Source: Poa pratensis (taxonomy: Eukaryota > Streptophyta > Magnoliopsida > Poales > Poaceae). Taken from it: a stretch of DNA of 64,000 nt. The DNA lies in NCBI GenBank assembly GCA_947311845.1, contig CAMZMU010000052.1:134259169-134323168 (forward strand). The letters are read 5' to 3'. The notes under the pieces were generated by a model that made no database searches, had not been told where the DNA came from, and saw only the letters and a list, made by a program, of their open reading frames with translations. Positions within the stretch are counted from its first letter, which is position 1; each line of letters opens with the position of its first letter. Positions 33,896 through 46,829 of this stretch are shown one piece after another. Made by a program: the position numbers and the translations under genes.

Positions 33896-36471
33896 TGTGT
33901 GTTCAACATTGCAAACTGAGTATACAATATATACTTGCTTCTGCCAGAGTATGATAAAATAAGTTATAAAAATATAAAAGTCTAGTATAAATATATTTTT
34001 TGTAACTACACATCAATGTCAAGTCATTAGGATCATGATGGTTCTCATATTAAGGGTCTCATTAAAAATCTATTCATACACTTCGGCCATCAGTCCGAGG
34101 ATTACTTTTTATCGCAGTTTGTTACTCGTGTTATCAAGGTTAATGTTAGTTTATATAAAACTCGAAGTTATGTTATACATTTGAAATTTTGTGTGGTTTA
34201 TAATAAATATTGAAATCTTATTTTATCCAAATATAGGAATTTCGTGAATTATATTAAATTCTAGAGTATGGCATATGTGCAAGGAATCATAATCATGAAC
34301 ATGGTAGTGCAGATTGGATGCTCGGTATCATTAGGTACTTATGAGTATTTGGTGTGACCTAATTTTGTGTTATGTGCCCGATAGACTTGGGCGATATTCA
34401 AATCGATATGGCATATTAGTTGAAGACTTATTTGGACGGGGAATATATAAGAAATATATTCAATCATGAACCCATTGATGAAAAGGAAAAAAGAGAGGAT
34501 AAATACTTGAACCTCATGACTTCATTCTTAGGCTTGACCATCTTCAGGATTGTGTGGATCTTTTCCTGGTTTTCCTCAATTCCTCACTCGGATGCGACAG
34601 AACCGAGGAGCTTGCCTGATAGGATTCTGAAACGCACTTCCGTAGGTTCAACTTCATTTTGTACATCCTGAGATTAGCGGAAGTTTCCACAAGAGGTAGA
34701 AAAAATGAGGGCCCAAACAAATAGAGCAACCTTCTTTCCCAAGAGGTATTTACGAAATACACCCGGTCTCCTCCATTAAAAGAATCATTAATTTCCTTAG
34801 ATCTCGCACAATAGTGCTCCAAACTCCTTGATATTTTCGGATATGGTGGAGAAGATCAAGGTATAGAGTTTCACCAAAGGAAAATTGATTTCCCCTTGTA
34901 AGCCTTAGTAGGCTTGTTACTCTTGGGTATTTGGCACCCTAGACAGAAGTGGTCGCCCCGAATCTCAACCTTGGTGATGAGGAGCTTCAGTGCGGTGTTG
35001 GTAGCCTCCAATTGAGTTGTGCAGATAGCCCAACCTTGTTTGTAAGGGTTCGGTTGCCGCCTTTAAGTGCCTTCTTAGTGTGGATCGTGGCACCTTGCTT
35101 TGTGCAAGAGAATAAGGTGGGCCTTTGTGGCGTTTGTGGCCTTTGTGTAGCCACGCCTCTCCAAGGAAGACGTACTTCCCCGAAAAGAACGAATTTTGGA
35201 AATTACATCATCGTTTCTACCTTGAGGGTATCTCTTACCTTTATTTACATGTTACTTATCATTGCTTGTTTTTAACTTCTGCTTGTCATATAGGTTGGTC
35301 AGTTAGTTGCATATCTATACAACCTATTGCTTGCCTATATCCCTCAAATTGGAAAGAAAAGTTTGCTATTTAAAAAGCACTGCATCCACATTGTTGGGTT
35401 GGGAAAACTTTTCGTCGAAATGGAGGAAAACCTAGCATATACACCAGTTGATGCAATAAACCATATATTATTCATTATTCAAAAAACTTAAGGTAAATAC
35501 ATACATCGACGGCAAACAAGTCGGCTATCAAATAAAGAACATGATGCCTCTGCCTCGCGACAGTATCTCTACAAACCTAATATAAATCTATGAAAAGGGA
35601 CCGAAACAAATAAAAAGTACACAACTCCTAGACAAAACCTTCAAGAAGGGTTCAATGCACGTGCCTCGATGATGGCGATTTCAAATGTATGTTGATCTTG
35701 GGATACTCATCCCCGAAGTCGAGCTTTGAGCCACCTCATCAAGAGCAGGACGCTAACATGAGGACATTACCTGACTAGAAATTTTGTGTTTTCACCGGAG
35801 TTAGCGCATACTTCGTGTTGATGTCCTCACTAACATCAATCCATATACCGGATAACGACAACTCGTTAGCCAGATGCCGTAGGAAAAGATGGCTGAAGTA
35901 GGTAGTATCCCGTACCTCAACGCTTCCGATCGTTGTAGCTCCCCCTTCGATCCACCTGTAATCTTAACACGGGGATGTCTTTCCAATGAAATGCACCAAC
36001 AAGTTTGGAGTGAATACTCCCATACTTTGTCGGCCCTAGAATTTTCACAATGGGTATTCAGAATACTGTTTTTACAAGATAAAACCATATGAAACTAGTG
36101 AAGTTAGTAGTACTCGATCCCATGACCAGCTACTTCCTTCCAATTGTTCCAACTAACAACACCAACGAGCTATGATGTCACCACTTCCATGTGATTTTAT
36201 ACAGAGCGGACAAGAATTGATGACTGTAGCATTAGTTTCGTTTTTGCCAAAATCTATGGGTATTAAGATGACTACCCTTGATACCTTGTGTGCCCGCCCT
36301 GCTCCCATAACATGTCTTGTGGAGCATCAGCCGAGCCGGATTGAACCCGATCTAGAGGCTCACCTCGGAGGCTCCACGGTCCATGGAGGGGCCGCCTCAT
36401 AACGCATTTGACCTTGGAAGTTTCATGGAGTAGAAGGTCATCGCCATCTCTAGATTCGTCTGTCGCATCGT
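33896..36471. other. No recognised gene; degraded repeat sequence
   Basis: AT-rich at 33896-34400. 34900-35230 and 35500-36100 are GC-richer and resemble old transposon coding sequence, but no frame stays open for more than 108 codons and no motif is recognisable. GTCTGTCGCATCG near 36460 resembles 51768-51785. Confidence 0.4.
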
Positions 36472-39400
36472 CACTACAGGAAATGTGCTAACTAGTGACT
36501 TTTTGATAGTGACCCTGAAAATATTGGTCATAGATATATGACCATTTTGTATCATTTGGTCACTCGCTGTTTTGAAGGGTCTAAACCCGAAAATATAACG
36601 ACCAAATCTGTCTGAAAGGTCATAATCGTCTTACATCAATTGGTCATAATGCAAATAACATTAATTTAATATATTTTTCTACCCAATTACGACCAATTTA
36701 AATGGTCATTCGTATTAGTTGACAGCCAACTCAGCAATCTCGCCTATGTGTCACTGCTTAGGTGTCATTTTTGCTTATGTGTCATTGCTTATGTGTCATT
36801 TTCGCTTACGTGTCAATACTCAGCCATCTCACTAACAGGTGGGACCCGTTAACAGGAGGAGCACATATTGACTTGTTGACTTGTCATGTGGGACCCATCC
36901 TGCTGCCATGTGGGACCAGTGGGACCCGCCATGTGACTTGTCATGTGGGACCCACCGTGAGACCTGTGGGACCCGCCATGTGGGACCCACCCTGCTGCCA
37001 TGTGCATAAGCCTAATTTCTTGCATGCTTGTTTAGTGCATAAGCTTCTGCCTGTTTATCTAATTACTTCTCATTCTATCTTGCAAGCTATTAAGGCAACC
37101 AGACGTCACCAACCTAATTACCACCACCTCCAGATCATCCACGACAAGGATGGCTAAGAAGAGTCAGTTTGTTGGTAAGAGCAATGCATTGGTTACCCTA
37201 TTAATTCGATCCCTTACATCAGTAACTGTCTGAATGTCTGAACTTTGTGTGGTGGTTTATATGCGAACTGCCAACTGAATTGGTTGTCTCTGACACTTGG
37301 TTGGTTATGTTAGTTGCAATGATTTGTCATGGTGATCTCTGCCAACTGCATATGTTTTCTGCTTAATCTGCTACATTGTTGTGATATTAAACTTGTGATG
37401 ACCCATGTGCAGTAGGGTTGTTTATGTGGTTTGAATATGTTATCTGCTTAATTTCATGCATGCTTGTTTAGTGCATAAGCTTCTGCTTATTTTTCTGCTT
37501 AATTGGAGGGTTGTTTATGCGGTTGTTTATGTCAGTTTGATCTATGGATGTGTGTCAATCTGCTAAGGGAAATGTAGTCATATAATCTTAATAACTTGGT
37601 TTAGTTTGTGTGTCTGCTGTTAGTCCACCTTACATAAATAACTAGGTTTAAATGAAAATAAAACATGGTAGCATACCTTGGCTATTTTCAAATTAAAATA
37701 AAACCTGCTAGCATACCTTAGCTGCTATTGTTGTCTTGCTTTTCCATGCATTTCAACATACATCTAATGGTAATTATTTTATTATCTAAAGAGGCACCTC
37801 TCACCGAGTACGAGAAGCTTAGGGCTAGAAACATGATGAGAAACAACCACAGGTTACAGTCTATGGGCCTCGCAGCATTAGGGTCATTTCTTAGGATGAG
37901 AAGTGAAGAAGATGAAGTTAGCGGAGTGACCAACAATGACACTGCAAGCTCAGACTATAACCCTAAAGAAGATGAAGATAATGATGGGGAGGAAGTTGAG
38001 GACAGTGTAGTGGAGAAGCCTGTTGTTAAGGTGTGCAAATTCTTACTTGTTTGGGATGTGTGGGAGTACTGTGTATGCTTGCTTCCTTGTTTTTTAAATT
38101 CATGTTGTGCTCACACAGTTTTCTTACTTTTGTTCTAATGCTGCTATCCTTGCTGTTTATATGTTGTGCTCACACAGACTTCTAGGAGGAAGAAGGCTGC
38201 TGTTAAGAAAACAACCAAGAGGAGGAAGAGCTCAGATTCATCTACCACAATGCCTCCTGGAAGGGTGATGGCTGATCCTCCAGCCAGCCCAAAGAGAATG
38301 TTGGAACCCGTGGTACCTGCCCCTACTAGAGTCACAAGACAAAAAACAATGTTGACCGCTGCGACCAACCAGCCTGCAAGCCCGCTGCGCAAGGATCAAG
38401 ATGATGAGCTGCAATCCATGGATGAAGGGAGTACAGTCAACATGGCTGGAGGAAGCACTGTCCGCATGGACCTCTTCCCTGTCACACCTAGTGTGGACAG
38501 GAATTCTGTCTTCTGTGAAGAACAAGAGCATGCTGTCAGTGTACCTGATCAAGGCAAGTTCATTACTAATGCATTTTATAAATGTGTGCATGCATGTGTG
38601 TCTGTTTGGCAGTTGCAGTTTCTTATTTATGAGATTGGTTTCATTTTCAGAGCTGTCAACGGTGGTCAAGAAAAGGGATAGAAGGGGCACAGGGTTGGAA
38701 AGGCTAACCAAGACTATGGGTAAAAAGGTGCCTATCCAAATCCCTGAAGGAATGAAGCGTCCACAACAGCCTTTGCAGGCTGCAAAGTTTGCTTCTGAGG
38801 GTGGTTACCTTGCCAGAAAGCACATGCCAGTGCTTCCACACTTCAAGGATTACAAGAAAGACAGTACTCTAGTCAATGACTATGTTGGCAAAGTTGCTGT
38901 AAGTTAGTTGGTTTTGTAACTCAAAGTGCTTTCTTACTTCTGTTACTGTCTTTGGCTTGAAACTGAAGGTGCTTCCACTAATCTTGTCCTTGCCTTGTTT
39001 ACTGTCTTTGTAGGCTAATTTCCGTATAGACACCGACTCGGTGGTCGTTCAGGAGGCGTGCACTGATATGCTGCAAAAGATATCCAAGAACAGACGTCAT
39101 TACATCAAAAAGAACTACTTCGACAAGGTAGCAGCTAATCAAGTCAGCATCAAGTCTCCCGTGCCAGGATACGACAGATGATGAATGGCAAGCTCTCGTG
39201 AAGATGTGGTCTACCCCAAGACACAAGGTTTGATGAACATGTGCCCTTGGTCTAATGCAGTTGGTTTATCTTCTGCACATGATGTTTACCTGTGCTAGAT
39301 CATGATTAGAGACTGTTTTCTGCAGAAAACTTGTCTGTCAAACCAGAAGAACCGAGCAAAAGTTGTCTTCTCCCAGAAAACTGGTTCAAGGTCCTACGCT

Positions 39401-41295
39401 GCACACATCTACCAAGCTGTAAGAACAAGTTTGTTTGTTTGTTTGTTAGGCCTAACTAACTTCTGTACCGAGAGCTTACACTTTGCTTGTTTGTTTGTTT
39501 GATTAACATTTCAGAAGCTGAACCGTAATGGTGAAGATCTGTGTGCCATTGAGATGTTTAAGGCCACTCAGCACAGCCAGGAGAAAGGGTATTCGGAGGC
39601 AGCTCGTAATGCAATAGTAAGTCACAGCTATTATGCTTCACATGTGCTAAAACTTCATCTGTTTGCCTGCTGTTATTGATGTATCAAACATCTTGGTAAT
39701 GCTCCTGATATATGACATGAAGATAGCCATTGCTATATTTTGCTTCTGCAATACAGTCCTGATTGTCTTGTTACTATGTTTTTGTCTATTTATCTTACTT
39801 CTGTGTTGGTCTCGTCTGAAAAAAATGCAATTTAGGGCAAATTGAATCTATAATTGTGCAGTGCACCTTGCAGTGCAGAATGTGTTCATCAGATTAGCAT
39901 GTGTGTTGGTTCAGATTAGCAAATTGAATCTATAATTGTGCAGTACATCTTGCAGTACTGTTTCTTGAATTGTTGAGTTGATGTGCAATCCTACATGTAC
40001 CAGGCTGAGATGGAAATCATGAAGAATGCACCAACACCAGAAGGTGAGGAGCCGAAGTCTGCTGTTCAAATTGTTGCTGAAGTGTTGAACAAGTGCCCTC
40101 CTGGGGAAGTGAAGCAGAGCACCTTCCTGGCTAATGTTGGTCTGCAATCAAGGTCAGCTAAGAACAAGGGCCACGCTGCTGTTGTTTCTGCACAAGTCCA
40201 TGATCTTGAGGAGAAGTTGGAGAGATCGGAGCAGCAAACCGAAGCACTGCGAGAAGAGGTGTCAGCAATGAGGAAGATGTCCGAAGCCTCTCAGGCTGCA
40301 CAAGTTGCCCGTGACAAGGAGTATGCACTGATGTCGGAAAAGGTTGCACAGTTGATGGCACTGATGGGAGCTAAAGCTACTGGGAGCTAGTTCACCTCCT
40401 GGGAGTGTTTCATCTCCGGGAAATTTTGGCTTATGTCTAATTTATGTGAACCATCTCTAGGTGTATTTGATGGCACTGCATTTTGGGAACTACTCGTAGC
40501 TAAGTTACAAATTTGGCACTGCATTTTGGGAACTACTCGTAGCTAAGTTGGATTTCTGTGAACCTTCTATTTTGGGAACCTGTGAACCTAATGTATTCTC
40601 CTGTGATATGAAATCTTGCTGAGATGTTATGTGCATTACTGTGCTCTGATGAGTTTCAATATGAATACAAATATGAATTTGAATTGAAATTTGAATTGGA
40701 TGTGCACAAAGAGGCCTTCAAACCATAATGGACCCAGAAAAAGGCCACGGCCCAAAAGAATATTGCATCCAGTAATGGGCCTCTAAAAAGGCCACGGCCC
40801 AGACTTAGTTGGACTTATTCCAGTAAATAGCAATATATATATTTTCGAAATTTAAAAAAGGACGGTAAAAAGGCTAAGGCCCAAAAAAGGTTGGAGTGCA
40901 AAAAGGCCCAATTTATTGGGCTTGGCCCATGTAGCCGTCCAGAAATGAAGCATTAATTGGGCTGAATTATTGGGCTCGGCCCAACTAGATGACTGCGCTG
41001 GACCGGGCTGATTCTGATCTACGACCATTTCATTTGGTCACAATTCTGCCACGTCAGCCTTGCCACGTTGGATCTGACGTGGCCTGGCCAAATTGCCCGT
41101 GACCAAAATATTGGTCATAAAAACTGTGACCTTTTAATTTGGTCATAGACCTCTATGACCAATTCAAAAAAAAGGTCACTTCCGTTCATTAGTGACGCTC
41201 GTAACCTGACCATCTGTTTTTGGTCACAAAAGACAGACCGTGACCAATTCTGTGACCAATATGGGGGGTCATAGCATAGCATATTTCTTGTAGTG
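36472..41295 (+). mobile_element. CACTA transposon, 4824 bp, both ends present
   Basis: Left end CACTACAGGAAATGTGCTA and right end TAGCATATTTCTTGTAGTG are inverted repeats with few mismatches. Subterminal GGTCA / TGACC motifs are numerous at both ends (36500-36720 and 41030-41280). A Transposase_24-type gene lies inside on the plus strand. The flanking trinucleotides (CGT left, TGA right) do not match, which suggests a later rearrangement at one side. A TNP2-type transposase is missing, so it is non-autonomous. Confidence 0.88.
37150..40390 (+). pseudogene. Transposase_24 (Ptta/En-Spm TNPA-like) gene
   Basis: ATG at 37150 and about eight exons: 37150-37173; 37790-38030; 38178-38555; 38651-38898; 39014-39226; 39326-39420; 39515-39616; 40005-40390. 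Junctions are GT-AG, except a GC donor (AAG/GCAAGT) at 38555. The first exons encode an acidic and then basic Ser/Pro region. The core (38651-39616) is the Transposase_24 domain, with SRSYAAHIYQ and GYSEAARNAI. The last exon is a coiled coil (DLEEKLERSEQQTEALREEV), suited to dimer formation. TNPA-like proteins bind subterminal repeats. A one-base insertion near 39167 shifts the frame, so the product is probably dead; otherwise splice sites and frame are well kept. Confidence 0.78.
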
Positions 41296-41470
41296 TGACA
41301 CGTCGTGAGTCAGTTATGTCATCGAGTAGCTCGTTGCGAAGTATGTATGCCAGGAAAGGTTGAGTCCAAGTTGACTCAATGAGGAGTACCTCGACTGGCG
41401 GGTCCTTTGTGATGGGTGTTTTGCTCTTGGCTGGTGCGGTCGATGTAGGAGGTGCCCGTTTTTCCTTGAT

Positions 41471-44155
41471 TTATATGTGCTCAATGCGCTCGAGGAAGAC
41501 ACCAGGTGGAACTTGCGCCTTGGTTGAGCCTATATTGGCTAGTATGTCTGTTTCCTCGTTGCTTTCTCTCCCTATGTGTCGCAACACGCAGCCCTCGAAG
41601 CTGCCCTCCATTACGTTGTTCAGGTCGCGGTAGGCGATTATGTTGTCTGCTATGGCGTCAAAGGCCTTCCTTGTTTGCTGCACCACCAGATTCGAGTCAC
41701 CGCAGATCATTAATCGAGTGCACCCGAGAGCTTTGGCCATCCGCATGACATGGATCAAGGCTTCGTACTCGGCCTCGTTGTTTGATGGTAACTTGAATCC
41801 CATTTGCAGGACGTAGCGAAGCTTGTCACCTTTTGGCGATATGAGGATGACATCTGCGCCTGCACCTTCATTTTTCTTGGACCCGTCGAAGTACATGGTC
41901 TAAGAGTTGGACACATCTGGCGCTCCAGGCAACTGAGCTTCGATCCACTCAGTTGTGAAGTCGGGTAAGACTTGTGCTTTGATGGCCTTCGGGTGATCGT
42001 ATCTGATGTCCCTTGGTCCCAGCTCGATGAGCCATTTTGCGACTCTCCCAGTTGCGTTGGGGTTTGTGAGAATATCCCCGATCCCTGAGTTACTGATTAC
42101 AGTGACCGGGTGTTCTGCGAATTAGTACGTCAGCTTCCTTGATGACATGAACACGGCGTAGGCCAGCTTTTGATAGTGCGGGTACCACTGTTTTGATATG
42201 GACAGGACCTCACTCAAGTAGTAGACTGGGCATTGTATGCTTTGGGCGTGTCCCTCTTCCATGCTTTCGACCACCAGTACGGTACTCACCACCCTGTTGG
42301 TAGCTGAGACGTACAGGTATAACGGTTCCCGTTCCTTAGGTGCGACGAGGACTGGAGGGCTTGTGAGGACTCGCTTGAGATCCGTGAAAGCCGCTTCGGC
42401 TTCCGGCGTCCACTCGAACTTGTCTGCTTTCTTCATCAGTTGATAGAACGGAAGTGCTTTTTCGCCTAGTTTGCTGATGAAGCAGCTGAGCGCCGCCACT
42501 CGACCTGCTAATTTTTGTACATCATGAAGCTTTGAAGGCCTTTGCATGGTCAAGATGGCCTGTATTTTCTCCGGGTCCACCTCGATTCCACGAGCTGAGA
42601 CTAGATAACCCAAGAACTGCCCGGCTGGTACGCCGAACGTGCACTTCTTAGGATTGAGCTTGATGTGGAAGTGCTTGAGGTTGGCGAACGTCTCTCGCAG
42701 GTCGTCGAGTAGTGTGTTTTCTTCCCTTGTTGTGATAACAATGTCGTCCACATATACTTGGACGTTTCGTCCGATCTGCTTTTTGAGGCAATCTTGCATC
42801 ATGCGCTGGTATGTCGCACCCGCGTTTTTGAGCCCAAAGGGCATGGTTGTGTAGCAGTAGACCCCGAGTGGGGTTATGAACGTCGTTTTCTCTTCATCTT
42901 CTACCTTCATCCTTATCTGGTGGTAACCCGAGCAAGCGTTCAGGAAGGATAGGCGTGCGCATCCGGCGGTGGAGTCGACGATCTGGTCGATTCGAGGCAG
43001 CGAGAAATGATCCTTTGGACAACATTTGTTGAGGGCTGTGAATTCCACGCACATCCAAAGGTTATCTGTATGCTTATTTTCTACAAGTATGGGGTTAGCC
43101 ACCCATTGTGATTTCTTAATTTCTCGGATGAACCCTGCCGCGAGTAGTCTATCAACTTCAGACTCGACGGCGGTTCTTTTTGGGCCGAAAACGCGGCGCA
43201 TTGTTTGTTTTACTGGCTTGGTATCTTGAAACAGTTGGAGAGAGTGCTCGGCGAATTCCCTAGGGATACCTAGCATGTCGGCTGGACACCACACAAATAT
43301 CTCCCAGTTCTTACGGAGGAATTCGACGAGCGCGCTTTCCTATGCGATAGGCAAACTCGACGATACATTGAATGTCTTGGACGGATCGGTCGGGTGCACC
43401 TGATATGACCTTGTGTCATTTGTTGCGTTGAACGATCTGTCGACTGCCAATTTTTTGTGTTCCTGCATGAGTGTGTGGTCGTTGGAGATCGCTAGATCGG
43501 CGAGTGTCTCTACCATGCCGAACATCTCAGAGATGTTGCTGAACTCGCGGTCGCAAGCATCGGATATTTGAAAGTTTCCATTGACAGTGATGACTCCTTT
43601 TGGTCCTGGCATCTTTAGCTTGAGGTACGCATAGTGTGGCACTGCCATGAATCGAGCGAACGTTGGCCGTCCAAGTATGGCATGGTATTGTGACTTCCAG
43701 TCGACGACCTCGAACTCAATCGATTCTGTTCTGAAGTGACTTTTGTCCCCGAACGTGACATCGAGTTGTATTGTGCCTTCTGGGCTGACAGCTTTGCCAG
43801 GGACGATACCGTGGAAGGTATTTGTGGATTTTGGGAGATTTTCGACTCACTTGTTCATTTTGCGGAGTGTGTTCCTAAAGATGATGTTTATGCCGCAGCC
43901 TCCACCCATGAAGACTTTAGTCATGGCGTAACCTCCAATTTGCGCATCGAGTACTAGAGCTGCGTGCCCTAGTCGAACTACAGCTGGGGGTGGTCCGCCC
44001 GGCTGAAGTTTATGGCAGTCTCGGATCCCTTCAAAAATTCAGGAATAGCGGGGGGGGGGGCCATGACGGCCATGTTCACCTCTCAAGTGAGTAGTTTTTG
44101 CTGCCTGTTGGAGGAGCGACCCTTCTGTATCATATTCACCTGCCCGTGAGGCTGA
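41471..44155 (-). pseudogene. Gypsy A pol: protease, reverse transcriptase, RNase H
   Basis: Protease-like sequence at about 43650-44155 is interrupted by stops, and its usual active-site motif is not recognisable. RT (43294-42122, 390 aa) shows FTALNKCCPKD, MPFGLKNAGATYQRMM and VYVDDIV, but the first catalytic Asp block reads FLNACSGYHQI, with Asn in place of Asp, so the enzyme is inactivated. RNase H (41896-41471, 141 aa) keeps FDGSKK, NNEAEYEAL and GDSNLV. The frame continues towards integrase but ends at 41296. Gene order and motifs are those of a Metaviridae-type plant Gypsy element. Confidence 0.87.
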
Positions 44156-44160
44156 GGGTA

Positions 44161-45565
44161 TGATGCATGTAAAATGCATACATGAACTTTGCATTATTTT
44201 ACTTATATTCCAATCATATTTGCATCATATAAGGGTTATATCAATGTTTTATAATGATTTTGGGAATACTTCATAGTTTTCTCATTTATTTGGAATTAAC
44301 CCTATTTTCCAGAAAACGTCTTTTTTAGTGTTTCAGACCTTCCGGGAGCTTCGGGACTCCAAAAAGGGCAAGGCCAAAGAGCACGGTTCAGAATTTTCGA
44401 GACGAACGCAATGTGCTTAAAATAAAGACCAGAAGCCCAACCAGCTGGAAATGAGAGGGCCCCACGCGGCCTAAAATCCTGGCCGCGTGGGCCTACCTAT
44501 TTTGGGCCTCGGAGCTCCGCCGCCGTCGATCTTTGATCCACCGACCTAGTCGTGACCTAAAAACGCCTATAAAAATTGTCCCCCGAGGGTTTTCGAGAGA
44601 GGCGGCGGAAAAACAGAAAACCACGAAACAGAGAGTCAGAAGGCTGCCGCCGGAGAAGATCGGAGGGGGGAAACGCCGCCGGAATCACCTCCGGAGGGCT
44701 CCACCCCCCTCCGGCGTGTTCATCATCAACATCTACAGCAAGATCATCTCCATCTCCATCTCCCCACTGTAAACTCTTGGCAAACATGATGTATGATGCA
44801 ATATACTTTTCACTTGATCTATTGTGTCTCTCCATCTATGTTTGAGAAGTGATTTGTTCATGGAAATAGTGAAATAGTTCGTTGTTTGGTTGCATACAAG
44901 TTTTGTTATCTTTTATGATTGTCTTGATGTACAATATATGAGTGCACGCATATGTTGGGGAATGCATGTACGGTGATCACCGGTAAGGTAATGGAGTGAG
45001 GGGGACTTGGGAGGACATGTAAACCTGAGACCGAATCATGAAGTTACTTTATTGGGGATATATATAGGGGACCTTAGAACTTAAGGCTATGGTGGGACTT
45101 CTATGTCTTAATAACTCTTGTGCAGTCATTTACTTGGCCATAAGAACCATCATAAGGGGTGTAGTTCATTTACTTGGCTACACCTATTTATGGCTCCTTC
45201 CTAGAAGAAACAATTAAGACTGAAACATGTGCTTCACTAATTGTGACAACCACACGAATGAAATAACAATTGCTAGAACATTTGCTCCCTTGAGATATTT
45301 TCTACTTGAGATCTTTGCTACTTGCTACTTTGAGAAACTTGCTTGAGAAAACTGCTGAGAGAAACTTGCTACTAGATAAACCCATTCCACGTCACTTGCT
45401 TCCATTAGTTAGATCCTTTCATATTTATTGCTTTGCATAAAAGGCCATATAAGAGGGTTATAGGGCTTTAGAGAATAGATAGTTTACCGTCAGCTCCTCG
45501 TGCGTTCGACACTCAAATACTTATCAAATAGTGCTACAGTGATTCCTTGCTCTTGGGGATTATCA
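44161..45565 (+). mobile_element. Solo LTR, 1405 bp, inside Gypsy A
   Basis: It starts TGATGCATGTAAAATGC and ends GGGGATTATCA, and is flanked by the duplication GGGTA at 44156-44160 and 45566-45570. It has no internal region and no second LTR, so it arose by recombination between two LTRs. A GC-rich middle (44450-44770) holds TATAAAAATTG near 44570, a likely LTR promoter. Removing it would make the gag frame of Gypsy A continuous. Confidence 0.93.
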
Positions 45566-46729
45566 GGGTACCGATCCTCCTCTACCCGAGGTACGGGGTG
45601 TGTGACGCCCGCAACATGTCCGCCTGCGGCAGGCTGTGGTGGTGGTGGCGCCATCAGGGCAGGTACAGTGTTTGGCTGAGGTGCAGTTGCGGCGGGTGCC
45701 TTTCTGAGATGCATGTATTCAGATGCCAATTTGTCGAATTCTCTACAGTTCTTCAACGAGTGATTGGAGCGCAATTTTCCGTCCTCCCCTTTGTACAGGT
45801 GGAATCTGTAATAGTCATCCATCTTGTCATCGAAAGAGCGCTCGTTTTGTGCATCAGAACGCGACTTTCGCCACTCTTGATTCTTGTAGCTGTTACTTCG
45901 TTGCTCGTGGTCTCGACTATCCCGGCGATCATCCGGCCTCCGATCGCTTCTATCTTGGTCGTCACTGGGTTGTGTGAACCCAGCCGCCACGAACTCGGAT
46001 CTGTCGTCGTCGTAATGACGTTTGGAACGCTTGCGCCTCCAATCATCTCTGTATGTGTCCCTGCGGCTTCGGCTGCCGTTGTCATGGTTTTTGCGTGGTG
46101 AAGAGGCGCGGGTTGCTCACACCGAGTCTTCTCCATCTGCCCACTCAGTCGCGATTTTTATGAGGTTAGCCATGGAGGTTGGCTTTTCTCGACCAATCTC
46201 TCCTGGCGAGACCCATGATGAAGGCGACCATGGCCCTATCTTCCGATATTGCGCCGACTGAGTTGCACATGGTGGTCCATCGCCGTATGTATGATCTCAA
46301 TGTTTCGTCTGATCGTTGAGTGCAGGCTCTCAGTTCTTCGAATGTTTTCGGTCGCTCGCACAGAGGTTCGAAGTTCTTGATGAAGTCTCTGCGGAAGTGA
46401 TCCCACGAGTCGTATGACGACTGAGGTAGCGCCTTGAGCCAGTCGCGGGCTGTACCTTCGAGCATGAGTCGTATGTATTGCATTCACTAGTACAGAACGA
46501 CACATCGGATACCCCTCTATGGCAACGGCAGGAGTTAGGCGACGGTAAATCGCGACATCCCCCGCGTGCCCGCACTGGGCCGTAAAGCAGGCCCACAACA
46601 AAGGCAACGGGTGAATAGTGGAATATATGTTGGCAACGGAGTTTGGTTTAACCCCGTTACCGATGTGTGCTCATCGCACACGGACAGTTTCGTAATCTCC
46701 ATTGCCATTAGAAGCAGCCCGACAGCCGG

Positions 46730-46738
46730 CATATAAGA
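46730..46738 (+). promoter_or_regulatory. Putative TATA box of the CACTA-borne ORF
   Basis: CATATAAGAA is followed by a CT-rich leader (CTCTCACTCTCACTCTCAG) and the ATG at 46830, about 95 bp downstream, the usual plant arrangement. Confidence 0.55.
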
Positions 46739-46829
46739 ACCTACTATGCTCTTCACTCTCACTCTCACTCTCAGTGTCTCACTTCCAACTCTAGCTGCCG
46801 CATAGTCTCCTCTCTCTCCACTCTCTCGC

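Noticed and set aside
34420..36402. ORFs of 60-108 codons at 34420-36402 as genes
   Set aside because: None has a recognisable motif, codon pattern or partner exon. They fit chance frames in degraded repeats.
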